Below are positions 25,201 through 33,929 of a stretch of DNA of 64,000 bases, piece after piece. The first letter of the stretch is position 1. Every line of letters begins with the position of its first letter. The stretch comes from Oryzias latipes. Lineage: Eukaryota > Chordata > Actinopteri > Beloniformes > Adrianichthyidae. The position numbers were made by a program, and so were the translations under genes. Under the pieces are notes generated by a model. The model saw nothing but the letters and a program-made list of their open reading frames with translations. It had not been told where the DNA came from and searched no databases. Where the stretch lies: the NCBI RefSeq assembly GCF_002234675.1, contig NC_019866.2, forward strand, positions 21,852,802 through 21,916,801. The letters run 5' to 3'.

Positions 25201-28200
25201 CCCACATCCAACCCCCCCCCCCCCCCCCCCCTTACTAAAAAAATGAAATACTAAGAATTTTTATAATTATCTTAATTGAAAAAAACATCAGTCACCAAAA
25301 TGAATAGATTATCAAATGAAAGCCTGGCAGTCTTGTGGGTTTCCTCCGAGTTCTTCGGTTTCCCCACAGTAATTGTTAGTGATTGGCTAGTGACTGATAA
25401 CCCCCTCCCTGAATCGCCACCTTATCGTGGTGGAGGGGTTTGCGTGCCCGAATGATCCCAGGAGCTGTTAGCCGGGTGGTGTTCCACCTCAAACAGTTCA
25501 TGGGAGACGGGCCAGACTAAGAGCGATTCAAGCAAAAACCTTTTTAATCTACCCCCCAACAAAGCTTTGTTGGCCCCCACCCTGGAGCCAGATGAGTTAT
25601 TTCTGTCCTGAAGGCCCCCCACTCAGGATCCCAGCTCCACAACTACAAGAGAAATTGTCCTAAAGGTGTACTTGTGGTTGTGGACATCACCAGTCGATTC
25701 CATGTGACTGATACTGGGGAGCAGGACGAGTGACGGTGGGACCGTGGCCAACTTTGGTCAGGTGCTCCACAGTGGATCACTCAATCATCTATTTCCAAAT
25801 GAGTCTCCAATCTCCGGTGAATTCCACGGAGGACGCCTTCCCCGTTACTTTGCGGTAGGGAATGATCTGATGCAGTCATTCCTTAGGCTCCTCCTCCCCA
25901 GAGAGAAGTGCATCTTTAACTACAACCTCTCCCCAACCCAGCTGGCTGTGAAGAATGCCTTCTGGATATTCTCTGCACAGTGGCGTCACTATCAACGCCT
26001 GATTGAAGTCCACAAAGTTGCAGAGCGGACTGTGAAGGTAAAGCAGCTTCATCAGGCCCTCAGCACCACAGGAACCTGCAGTGACCGAGGCTGTGTTAAC
26101 TAAAGTTGAGCCGCTGCACGGCCTGAAACAGTTTGCTGCCATCATCTCTTCCAGAGAGGCTCCTCGGCTGAAAAACTCCTTCATGATCCACTTTCCTGCA
26201 GAGGGAGCAGATCCATAGCAGCTTCAGAATGATGTTTTCTGAACTCCAAAGACCCACAAAGGCTCTTTTAGGAGCCATCCACAAAACCTTCAGGAGCTTG
26301 AATTTCTCTTTTTCTCTGTTTATAGTTTATAGTTATGGTCCTAACTTTTAAGGTACTACATTGGTGTAGGAGTTCACCAAGTTACTAAAGCAGGGGTGGC
26401 GAACACGCGGCTCTCGAGCCGCATGCGGCTCTTGGCCAATGAGCGTGCGGCCCTTTGCGTCTCATTATATTTTCCATATACTGTACTTCATTTCATAGTT
26501 TTTCCCTCTTAAACCACACTCAAATCCATCAGAGGGTATTAAAACTAAATAATAAAAAAAGTAATTCCGCAGTGTGTGTGTTTGATGCTGCTCCCGACAT
26601 ATACGTGATCCTCTAATGCAGACTGACTGCCTGAGACCCCCGCTTGTCACCGATGAGGCAGCGAGCGAACCAGAGATGATTGAACTGAAATCTCTTGAAA
26701 GAAGGCCCTGTCACGTTTTGGAGAACAGAGAAATACCCGTGTGTAAAAGAGCTGCTCTCAAGCTGCTGTCGACGTTCTCCTCAATGTCTGCCAGTCCCTG
26801 TTTATTACCTTGAAACACGTGAAATCAAGGCATCGGTCCGTTCTGACCGACACTCACGTAAAGGAACTGCTCAGAGAGGATACAACTGGCCCGGGGGTAA
26901 GCCCCGCTTTCAGCCCCTAAGGCTCATGGGAAGTGGGAAATCTTGGGTGTTAAACCATGAGCCAGGGGGCTGTTAGCAGAAGTGAAACCAATCTGTGTTC
27001 AAGTGCACGGGTTCCAAGTTTGATCAGGAGGGGTGCGAATAGGTAAATAACGCAGCCAGTTAGTCGGCTGTGTATCGCTTGTTTTCCTGCCACGTTGATG
27101 ATTAAGCAGAGTCATTGAAATGTGTTAATATTTCATCAATCATAAGTATTTTGTGCAAAAGGTTAGTCATTAAATTTTAAATAAAACAAAAATTATAAAA
27201 GCAAGATTTTCTAATGAAGGTAAAAATTATTTTAAGTTGCACCCAACTGAAATGTAATATATTAAATGTGTTAATACTTAGACACCAGAATGATGCTGTA
27301 TTTGTTGATCATTGAAAGAGGAATGTTGAGATTCAAAGAATTACCAGTTAACCCTTGTGCTATCTTAGATGACCCCACCCTTATATTGACGTGTTCTCCC
27401 TACCATGACAAAGGTGGATAAAGGTGGAAAGATTTCATGTAATCCATGGACACCAGTGAAGATCACAAATCATTGAAGAAAAAAGGTTCAGCGCACTGTC
27501 TAGTGGGTCTAGATGACCCAACTCCCAATGTTAAAGTGCCTAGGATAGCACAAGGGTTACATGCTGATGGATGAATGGTGAAATATTCAGTTGTTACAAT
27601 CACCAGCCATCAACATCACTGCACGTCACTGAGTAGTTGTGTGTGTCAGAGAGAGGTAGAGAAAAGAGTGAGATAGAGAGAGTGTGTGTGTATGATATGT
27701 GAGAGAGGTGCCTGTGTCTGTGTGGAGGGGGTGTTTGTCCTCCAGGATGGGATGTATTGAGGGTGGACACTTTCCTTGAAACAAACACAAGTACAACACT
27801 TGTTGTTGTTTTGTAGGGAGAGGAGTGTTTTATGGAAAATAATACGGCTTTAATTGCGTGTTTTGGCAGGTCAGTGTGTGGTGTGGCCGAATTCCCACCC
27901 TAATCCCTAACTACTAAAACACTATATAGTACGAGACTATTGAGAGTCCAGGAATCTGAGTGAGCAATTCTGACACATGCTCACTACTTTTTATTGTTTT
28001 ATTATACGGGAATCGTGACGTCACTGATTTCATGAAGTTAAAATCTAATCAACATCTGCATTTTATGAAGACTGTTCTAAGAAGACAATATTCACGTTTT
28101 ATTAACACAAATGCATTTAAATATAATTTTTTTCACAAAAAGTGTTTGTATGCAATGCATTGTGGTTATAATCGCCACTCGAGTGAGCATCGATACAAAC

Positions 28201-30303
28201 TGTTTTTTGCAAAGACTTTTGGTAAATTTCTACAGCCCTTAATTTTGAAATTGTAGAATCGGACAGGACTATAAAGTGGCAAACACACTGTTTTGTGTCC
28301 TCTGTAGTGAGTAGTGAAGGATATTTGGACGTAGCCATGGAGTAAAGTTGAGTTGTTTAGCTGTTCTAACCTTTTTGAGTACTTGTGATGCGAACAAAAA
28401 GACGTCCAATCACAAGCTTGCGTCTACCAAGTCAGGTTAATAATTGAAGGTGAACCACAAAGGGGGATGTGTGCCGTGTCCACTGAACATAGGAAAACCC
28501 TTTCTTTAAAACAATAGCTAAATAAATTAATATAATACACTTCCATTTAGGCACACAGACTAAAATAGTCTAAAAGACCTAAAATGACTTTTTTTCCCCC
28601 TAAATAGTTCCAGTAAGAAAAAAAAGAGTTTCTCTGCTATAAGACTTTCAAATCAGGGCTTTAATGCACTTTTTTCTGTGTTTTCACAAAGGTGTGCTCT
28701 CCACATATCTCTCTGAATACATATCTGTCTGAACAAAGAAACATCTCTGCAATCAAAACCGCTTTTTTCCTTCTCTTTTTGTGCCCATGCTTTTATGTAA
28801 ACATGCTTGCAAGATTGACAAAGGGGAACGGTTTTCCCAAAAGCAGCAAAACAATGTACTAGGTTAGCATTTCTGTTGTTTTTTGGAAATCTCTCTCCCT
28901 GCTCAGGGATTTCAGCAACAGGAGGAGGAAGGGAGAGGGGTTGCTGATGTCCTAGAAAACTAAATACGTTTTTTTATTTTGGCAAAAAAATAGCATAATA
29001 ATTACTAACCACCACTGGTAAAGCTTTAATAATAAACCACAGGGTGATCAGAATGGGACTTTGACCCTGTTGTAGAGCGTTTTTTGTGATTATTTTGCTG
29101 CAGAGACCAGCGGTCTCATGCTCAAGTTACTATAACAGGCTTATCATTTTCATTTATAAAAAATAAATTTCAGACTATAATTAGCGTTAGATGTTGTCCT
29201 GGCATTTTATAAATTAAGTTGATGAGAGTAAGAGGAATGAGGATTTGGCTGTAGCAAACAGGAGACCACGGACTTTAAAAAAAGGCTGAGAATGAATGAA
29301 GTAAACGGAAAAAAGTAGAATATTTATATACTTGAAATCTGGTGGCCTGACAAAAACACACATGAACACATAACATGAAAAAAAAACTGACATTAAAAAG
29401 CATGAATCCTAAGATGCTTATGTGATTTCTGTTGTTAACAAACTGCAAGGTCATGTGCATAAAAAAATAGGGACTAGGTCGAGCCCAAAGCAGCATGAAT
29501 GAAGTGTAAAGTCAAACAGTTGTGTTATCTTTTTGACATCTTCTTTCTAAAAACATTTCAGCATTCATCCAAGAAGCTGCATTTAATAATGAGAACCTTC
29601 ACTGACAACAATTTGGTTAGAAATAGAAAATTATGGATTAATTGCTGCTTTATTTTGCTATCCTAGGTACTTTAACATTGGGAGTTGGGTCATCTAGACC
29701 CCACAAGACAGTGCGCTGAACCTTTTTTCTTCAATGATTTGTGATCTTCACTGGTGTCCATGGATTACATGAAATCCTCTCAACCTTTATCCACCTTTGT
29801 CATGGTAGGGAGAACACCTCAATGGTCATCTGGACCCCATAGGATAGCACAAGGGTCACGAGTTAAAGTTAAGTGAGAAAAATCAGAAATCCCTCCACAT
29901 CAAGGCTTTACAGGTTTGTTTGAAGCTATTTGCTGAATTGCAAAGACAATTTACACACCTGACTTATGTAAATGTATTGCTGGTGCACAAGATGTGTGCG
30001 TCGCCCTCGTGGTGCAGAATAGAAGTTTGGACCTGGGTTCTGTGGATTTGTTGATTTAGGAGCAGGACTGGGCTTCACATCACTGTTCTGTGCCATGCTG
30101 TGATTACTCATGCAAGGAGGGCTCAGCGGATCCACAGGAATGCACACGATTCTGTCCCTGGACAGCTGCTCAGTACAGGCCAGGACAGACGTCATCAACA
30201 TCAGCACCACCAGGTAGTCCATGAAGACCTCCCACCAGGGCTTCAGCAGTTTACACCTGCTCTCATGCTGGTTTGGAGGGGCCAGCTCAGACAGGGAAAA
30301 CAT
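16213..30303 (-). CDS. lrrc8-like: LRRC8-family volume-regulated anion channel subunit (paralogue letter unresolved)
   Basis: Pore-forming or modulatory subunit of the VRAC anion/osmolyte channel of the plasma membrane. Minus-strand exons: 29959-30303 (start MFSLSELAPP), 18557-19123, 18233-18483, 17422-17799, 16213-17335 (TAA). Phases agree; 887 aa. Exon 1 gives LKPWWEVFMDYLVVLMLM (TM1, about 26-43) and the extracellular loop with an NHS glycosylation site. Exon 2 has CYHEALPFCSRFFPY (TM2, about 129-148), TSSRIEQFLSILAKCCESPW and DGEQARALFERV. Exon 3 has TM3 and TM4. Exon 4 has VPDLTNDLAFLLHMLDQYDP. Exon 5 holds about 15 leucine-rich repeats, then GGLLVEDWLFISLNP. Odd points: the first intracellular loop carries a Ser/Pro-rich insertion and there is a 45-residue acidic tail. 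Four introns interrupt the CDS, whereas other vertebrate LRRC8 genes have most of the CDS in one exon. Intron 1 is 10.8 kb and contains another gene. LRRC8E or a fish-specific paralogue fit best. Confidence 0.9.
17870..18110. repeat. Repeat family B inside LRRC8 intron 3
   Basis: Shares 'aaagacccactctgat', 'tttctgcagagc.gcaggagttc' and 'cctgctagctcacagc' blocks with 59945-60190. It makes up most of the 433-bp intron between the third and fourth coding exons. Confidence 0.5.
19693..19750. repeat. Tc1/mariner terminal fragment
   Basis: 'tgctgctcaaaaaataaagg' followed by 'aacacatcctatatctgaac' matches the terminal repeat of a common fish Tc1-like element. The rest of the element is absent. The stretch 19130-21650 in the LRRC8 intron otherwise shows no supported gene; a C-run lies at 19912-19928. 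Confidence 0.45.
21660..21995. repeat. Degenerate AT-rich tandem array
   Basis: About a dozen diverged units of roughly 20-30 bp around 'tatgttgaatttattaacat'. It lies 550-880 bp upstream of the nested coiled-coil ORF. No gene in it. Confidence 0.5.
22089..22222. repeat. Inverted repeat upstream of nested gene
   Basis: 'cattgatgtcatggcctttg' plus 'atcaacaga' at about 22092-22120 is mirrored by 'tctgttgatcaaaagccacg' plus 'gcatcaatg' at about 22188-22216, with a few mismatches and an AT-rich spacer. It forms a potential stem-loop and carries TGATGTCA motifs. Confidence 0.65.
22264..22332. repeat. Near-perfect 30-bp-arm hairpin with CRE-like motifs
   Basis: Left arm 22264-22293 (starts gttatttgatagccataaca) and right arm 22303-22332 (starts atcacatcgatgtcatggct) are complementary with one mismatch over 30 bp; the loop is 9 bp. 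Arms and flanks contain repeated TGATGTCA/TGACATCA, close to CRE/ATF sites. It ends 210 bp before the start codon of the nested ORF, so it could be a promoter element or a MITE remnant. Confidence 0.8.
22543..24120 (+). CDS. Uncharacterised single-exon coiled-coil protein nested in LRRC8 intron 1
   Basis: An uninterrupted 525-aa reading frame from ATG to TAA. I do not recognise the family. Residues 1-50 are polar and basic with His/Tyr/Gly/Asn (GYPRHYDHGYDNPYPVG). Residues about 53-330 are continuous heptad-like coiled coil rich in Glu, Gln, Lys and Leu. Residues 340-390 are strongly acidic (Glu-rich), and 390-506 hold two diverged copies of a roughly 58-residue unit (TEEMLDEREAQFMTKMKELE versus TEETMKDTEAQIVTKIEELD), each ending in a Lys-rich stretch. 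The end, SSFLMFFRRLFGLKT, is a basic amphipathic tail that could bind a membrane. It lies antisense inside a 10.8-kb intron of the LRRC8 gene, with a hairpin 210 bp upstream. No canonical AATAAA was seen in the first 380 nt after the stop. Intactness over 1.6 kb amid decayed DNA suggests a real gene; function unknown. Confidence 0.75.
   Translation: MAYNNRNKKNFHGQKPRKNHHGVGYPRHYDHGYDNPYPVGFNPHVKQNFSDPDSLISELRKQIRREEEEKHRQIQQKAVEAETMQKKNEACRLENQLLQEKNNNLQKQNQELRSQNEDLNQKRTAFSCNETSFNALKEKLQKMREQVQILRDQNQNVDLEEMEKVVTESQGVTEMVRDENSTLVLKVENLQKENNQLKTQLQAAPQHEVAPLTNTLPAEVEELRKTLEASQFVTQSFREGNIKMILEVQELRKAKEQLKENLQKASLQQNDFPEMIHQINQTDKERIELRDQLFEEIKTTELLKESLFYLEDHVDELKDKVKSLEGNTTDRNQCLNLEDYDVIIEEEWIEEEEEMEENKEKEENEEMVENEEMEVNEQKEEEDVEKNELVLEKTEEMLDEREAQFMTKMKELENCLQTLQQDVPKKPKKGKNQEKRKKKGKKNKERNERVIEETEETMKDTEAQIVTKIEELDKDLQNVLQKNTKKIKKKEKNKKKAEKDKEQKEKPVKRSSFLMFFRRLFGLKT
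24735..24930. mobile_element. Hairpin-type hAT-like MITE
   Basis: 'ctgttcctcgtgagctgctg' and 'ccctgcttgtt' on the left are mirrored by 'aacaagcagggcagtagctc' and 'acgaggaacag' on the right; arms of about 45-50 bp surround a core with ctcacctggatcaggcgtgt. Right end continues 'ggttgcagacgcctgat', as in fish hAT MITEs. The stretch 24121-24735 before it holds no gene. Confidence 0.65.
25320..25640. repeat. LINE-like fragment
   Basis: Contains 'gccaccttatcgtggtggag' and 'gggtttgcgtgcccgaatga', a block widely repeated in fish genomes upstream of retroelement ORFs. A C-run at about 25208-25231 precedes it. No intact ORF. Confidence 0.45.
25744..26110 (+). pseudogene. PIF/Harbinger transposase relic
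   Basis: Plus-strand translation gives LPRYFAVGNDLMQSFLRLLL, CIFNYNLSPTQLAVKNAFWI and FSAQWRHYQRLIEVHKVAER. These match the C-terminal DDE domain of HARBI1-type transposases (family pattern: FNYRLSRARRVVENAFGIL). The second half of the domain and the N-terminus are missing; it is an inactive fragment. Confidence 0.75.
26390..26990 (+). pseudogene. hAT transposon relic (ZBED/SCAND-like transposase C-terminus)
   Basis: Starts with a hAT-type terminus 'caggggtggcgaac' followed by 'gcggctctcgagccgcatgc'. From 26616 the plus strand encodes QTDCLRPPLVTDEAASEPEM and then AALKLLSTFSS, resembling the C-terminal part of GTF2IRD2/SCAND3-type hAT transposases; stops follow in the dimerisation region. 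Internally deleted and dead. Confidence 0.7.
27349..27559. mobile_element. MITE family M, copy 2
   Basis: Full-length copy with both termini (TAACCCTTGTGCTATCTTAG left; cctaggatagcacaagggtt right), opposite in orientation to copy 1. In LRRC8 intron 1. Confidence 0.85.
27640..27740. repeat. GT/GA microsatellite
   Basis: Imperfect 'gtgtgt', 'gagaga' and 'gtgtgtgtg' runs. The following region 27740-29650 of the LRRC8 intron shows no gene that I can support. Confidence 0.6.
29656..29858. mobile_element. MITE family M, copy 3 (left end truncated)
   Basis: Starts at 'ttttgctatcctaggtactt' and lacks the outer 'taacccttg'; right end 'aggatagcacaagggt' is present. It sits 100 bp from the first LRRC8 coding exon. 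Confidence 0.8.
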
Positions 30304-30783
30304 GGTTCAGTGTGGACTTAGGGATAAACAACAAGAAAAAGAAGTACTTTTAAGCTGTGTGTAGATTTACAACATTCTGCAAGAACAAATGGAAGTTAAT
30401 TTTGCTTAAGAACACAGATTAAAATATTATTTTTAAGTAATTTTTACCAAACAGAATATATACTAACTGCAATATGTGACATTTGCAGCTGTAAAGTACT
30501 TTAAAACTCACTGTAATCCTATTAAAAACTTAACTAAATGAGAGTTTCACATTTTTACCAAATAATTTGCTCCAATTGATTATTCAATACAGTTTTTTGT
30601 ATTAGTAAATGCTAAGTTTTCAGGTAAAAGTTAAGAGTTTTACAAATAAACCCTTTGTTGATAAAAAAAAGAATGCACAAATAGGGAGTTTGTTGGTTAA
30701 CCTCAAGTCTAGCACATTATTTGCCACAAAGTACACACTGGATTTCTTCATTCCATGTTATTTTTCTAGCCTCTATGTCTTAC

Positions 30784-31000
30784 CTCCTGAAAACTTCACC
30801 CAGCTCTGTCTGCATGTCCCTCATGATCAACTCACAGAAATGTCCGACCGGAGCTGTCCGGTTCTGGGCAGAAAAGCCCCCGACACTTTCCCCAACTCTC
30901 CCCTGAGGAGGCCGACACACGGCTTTTCAAGTGTTGCCATGGCAGCAGTGAATATGTGGCTTACAGATCTAATTCAACACTCTGAAAACCCACTGGAGGT
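30784..31000 (-). promoter_or_regulatory. Probable 5' UTR exon of the LRRC8-family gene, with a short upstream ORF
   Basis: On the minus strand, GTGAAGTTTTCAGGAG is followed by GTAAGA, a strong donor at 30783-30778. The first coding exon has an acceptor (TTTATCCCTAAG) shortly before its ATG. An ATG in this exon opens a 16-codon reading frame (starting MRDMQTELGEVF) that stops just before the main ATG after splicing. Upstream border not determined. Confidence 0.4.
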
Positions 31001-32504
31001 TTACCCTTTAACTCTTTCAGAACTGAATGACAGAGAAAAACATTAAAATGGACGTTTTTATAGAGAAAAGGTTCAGAAAAAGCCATTGGAGGAAAAGAAA
31101 ATCTGAACGTTTGCTAACAATACCGACAAAAACAAATGATGACATTTACAATATTTAAACAAACCATGAGACTTCCGGAGGACAGAAGAAGGTGTTTGGC
31201 AAAAACCACAGGGCTTGGTTTAAAACCAAAGAAAACACTCCAAGAGAAACAACTGGAAACACAGCAACGCCACGTTATTCTGATGAGAATTACTGACTGC
31301 CCCAGAGTTCCTTCCACCCTTTTATACAGAATCACTGCTAAGAAAACCCTCAAAGCTTGAATTGCTTTGTTATTGTTTTTACACGTGGAAAGGCTGGCAT
31401 TATGCAGAAAAAGAATGCTAATTTTAGTAATGAGAGTAGCTAAAATATGAAGCTGCTGAGCCTCATTTCATCTAAAAGATGGAACACTAAAGACAAGAAC
31501 GGCAACCATAACCCAGTATTATTGCAAATAATCAGCCATTGAGGTTACACTTTTTTCATTTGATTTGTTCAAGGAATAAGAAATATATAAAAAAAATACA
31601 AAACTTATTTTATTTCTATTTACAAGTAAAATTATTTATGAAATCTTAAATTCTGCTTTTCTGACACTTTTTGAAGTTTTAATCGCTTAGGAAGTGTGTT
31701 TGAAGGATCAAAATGTAAGTAGCTCCCCAAAGAGCTCTTATTTATGGATGTGTTAATGAAAAACCCTAAATATCCTGCAGAGGACGCTGCACAACAGTAA
31801 ACTGAAGGTCATAGAGTTGTTTTGTTCTGAAATCAATCCTGCATCTCCAGTTGGGTTTTCACTGCAACACCTTAGAACTGTGTGTGTTTCTTTTCACTCT
31901 TTCAGTGAAAGTTTTGTGCACTGATGCCGAGTTTGTTTGGAAGCATTTGAAGTGTAAGTGTGGCTTTACACTGAAGGCATATACTATGATGCATTCTTTT
32001 TTTCATTGTGCCAGCGAGGACCCGAAGCAAAGATGCAAACTGACAGTAGACCACAATGAGATCTCCTCAACACAGCTGCTGCGCATGTGTGCCTTCAGCA
32101 TGCATGTGGTGTGCACAGGAGTGTGAAAGTTAGTGAGGAGGGTGCATTGCACAGTGCACAGGAGAAAATATGGGGAAGCTTCAGCAATACGTGTGAGAAA
32201 GGCATTTACTTTTACCCCCAGAGTAACTGTGAAACCATGAGGGGTTACAACCGTTCTTTCTAATCCTTTAACATCTCCATTCACAGTGAAAGTGTCTACC
32301 CAACCATTGCAGATGGGGTAAAAAGTTACATGTGAAACTGGGTGTGATAAATGTGGCAGTCATTAGTTTAATATCTAACCACACTGCAGTGTTGCACTGA
32401 TCTAACCTGGATTAAAATCTGCTTTCAGATTCTTAAAAACTTTAGAAATGTTTTTCCAACCAAATAATAAAATAATGCTAATAAAAGGTGTGTTAATACT
32501 AGAG

Positions 32505-32838
32505 CAGGGGTGAGCAAACGTTTTGATTCGTGGACCTCGAAGGGTTCTAAAATTTGACAGAGTTTGTGTTTTTAGCAATTCACCTCATAAGAGAAAGAAA
32601 AAACATGGACTCTGGAAGAAAACATGCTTTAATTTTGATATAAAACAAATGTATTTACTTTAAAACAAAACATTTTGGAGTTTTTGTTTCAGAACTTTGG
32701 CATTCGTTCTCCTTTTACGTATTTGTAAAACACCATCTATGAGACAACATTATCAATATGATTTATTCCAGTTTTGAGGGCTAGATCAAATAGTTTCACG
32801 GGCCGCATATGACCCCCGGGCTGTAGTTTGCCCAACCA
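32505..32838. mobile_element. Non-autonomous hAT-like element
   Basis: Left end 'caggggtgagcaaacg' and right end (reversed) 'catggttgggcaaactacag' form imperfect terminal inverted repeats. About 330 bp, AT-rich, no coding capacity. The preceding 31050-32500 holds no supported gene. Confidence 0.65.
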
Positions 32839-32920
32839 TGTACATCTACTAGACCATAACCTTGTTTGGTTTGGATTTACAGTGGCTGTAGGTTGACTAC
32901 TGATGCTTTGAGGGTCATTT

Positions 32921-33926
32921 TAACCCTTGTGCTATCTTAGATGACCCCAGCCTTACATTGACGTGTTCTCCGTACCATGACAAAGGTGGATAAAGGTGTA
33001 AAGATTTCATGTGATCCATGGACACCAGTGAAGATCACAACACATTGAAGAAAAAAGGTTCAACGCACTGTCTAGTGCGTCTAGATCAGTATTTTTCAAC
33101 CAGTGTGCCGCGGCATAGTGTACCGTGGGAGATGGTCAAGTGTGCCGTGGAAAATTGCCCTCATTAACTGATCTAACAACATTTCCCATCTCCAGGATAT
33201 CAACTCTTTGTTCATCCAAACAGGCCCTGATAAAACACTGAGAAGTTGTGAATATGAAGGATCGTAAAATACTTTTATTTGATTCTATTTAAGACAGTTT
33301 GATAAGAATGACGGTACCGCGATTTAGCTGCAACTGCACCCGTTTTCTGAAAAGTCCCGCCCCTTTAACTGTCTCCGCCAATCATTCTTGGAGTCTTAAT
33401 CACGTCATCAGTCTGACCAATCAGAAGTGGTTAAAGTCTTCACTTCCTTGTTCTGATTCTGTTAAAGTCGCTCAGTTTTCTAACAAAAAGTGAACAAAAA
33501 AAAGAAGCTCAGAGACGCTTGTCTTTCTGCGTTCTGCTGATTTTTGCACTACATCTCCCATGATGCATTGGGTTAAAGTGACAGCGTCTCGCACAATGAG
33601 TCTCTCCTCTTAACGTCTTGAAACAACAACGAACACAAATCAAACAGGTTTTAAATCTTCTAACTTATTACTTCTTTTAGAAACAACTGCTGCAACTTCC
33701 AGCTTTTTCTGCCACAATTATCACAAAAATGCATGTGAGTTTGCAGAGGGGCTGTAGATCAATACAGACAATGAGTTTCTCCTTTTTTTTTTTAATTTTT
33801 GGATGCTGGTGTGCCGCGGGATTTTTGTCATGGTTAAAGTGTGCCGTGGCTCAAAAAGGGTTTAAAAACACTGGTCTAGATGACCCAACTCCCAATGTTA
33901 AAGTGCCTTGGATAGCACAAGGGTTA
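32921..33926. mobile_element. MITE family M, copy 4, interrupted by a hAT insertion
   Basis: Left part 32921-33086 and right part 33874-33926 together make one full MITE. The gap is an independent element at 33087-33873. Both MITE termini are present. Confidence 0.9.
33087..33873. mobile_element. hAT-family element H, 787 bp, with 8-bp target duplication
   Basis: Left end 'cagtatttttcaacc', right end reversed 'cagtgtttttaaaccc'; sub-terminal 'gtgccgcggca/gtgccgtgg' blocks. Flanked by GTCTAGAT at 33079-33086 and 33874-33881. A second copy is at 54411-55270. No intact transposase, so non-autonomous. Confidence 0.88.
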
Positions 33927-33929
33927 CAG

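Noticed and set aside
26795-26990. Continuation frame of 93 codons after the hAT relic
   Set aside because: It is a shifted frame of the degraded transposase region, not a separate gene.
31851-32126. 91-codon plus-strand frame with a cttttcag acceptor and a GTAAGT donor
   Set aside because: The possible 49-bp exon has no partner in phase and the rest of the frame is low in coding character; no domain recognised.
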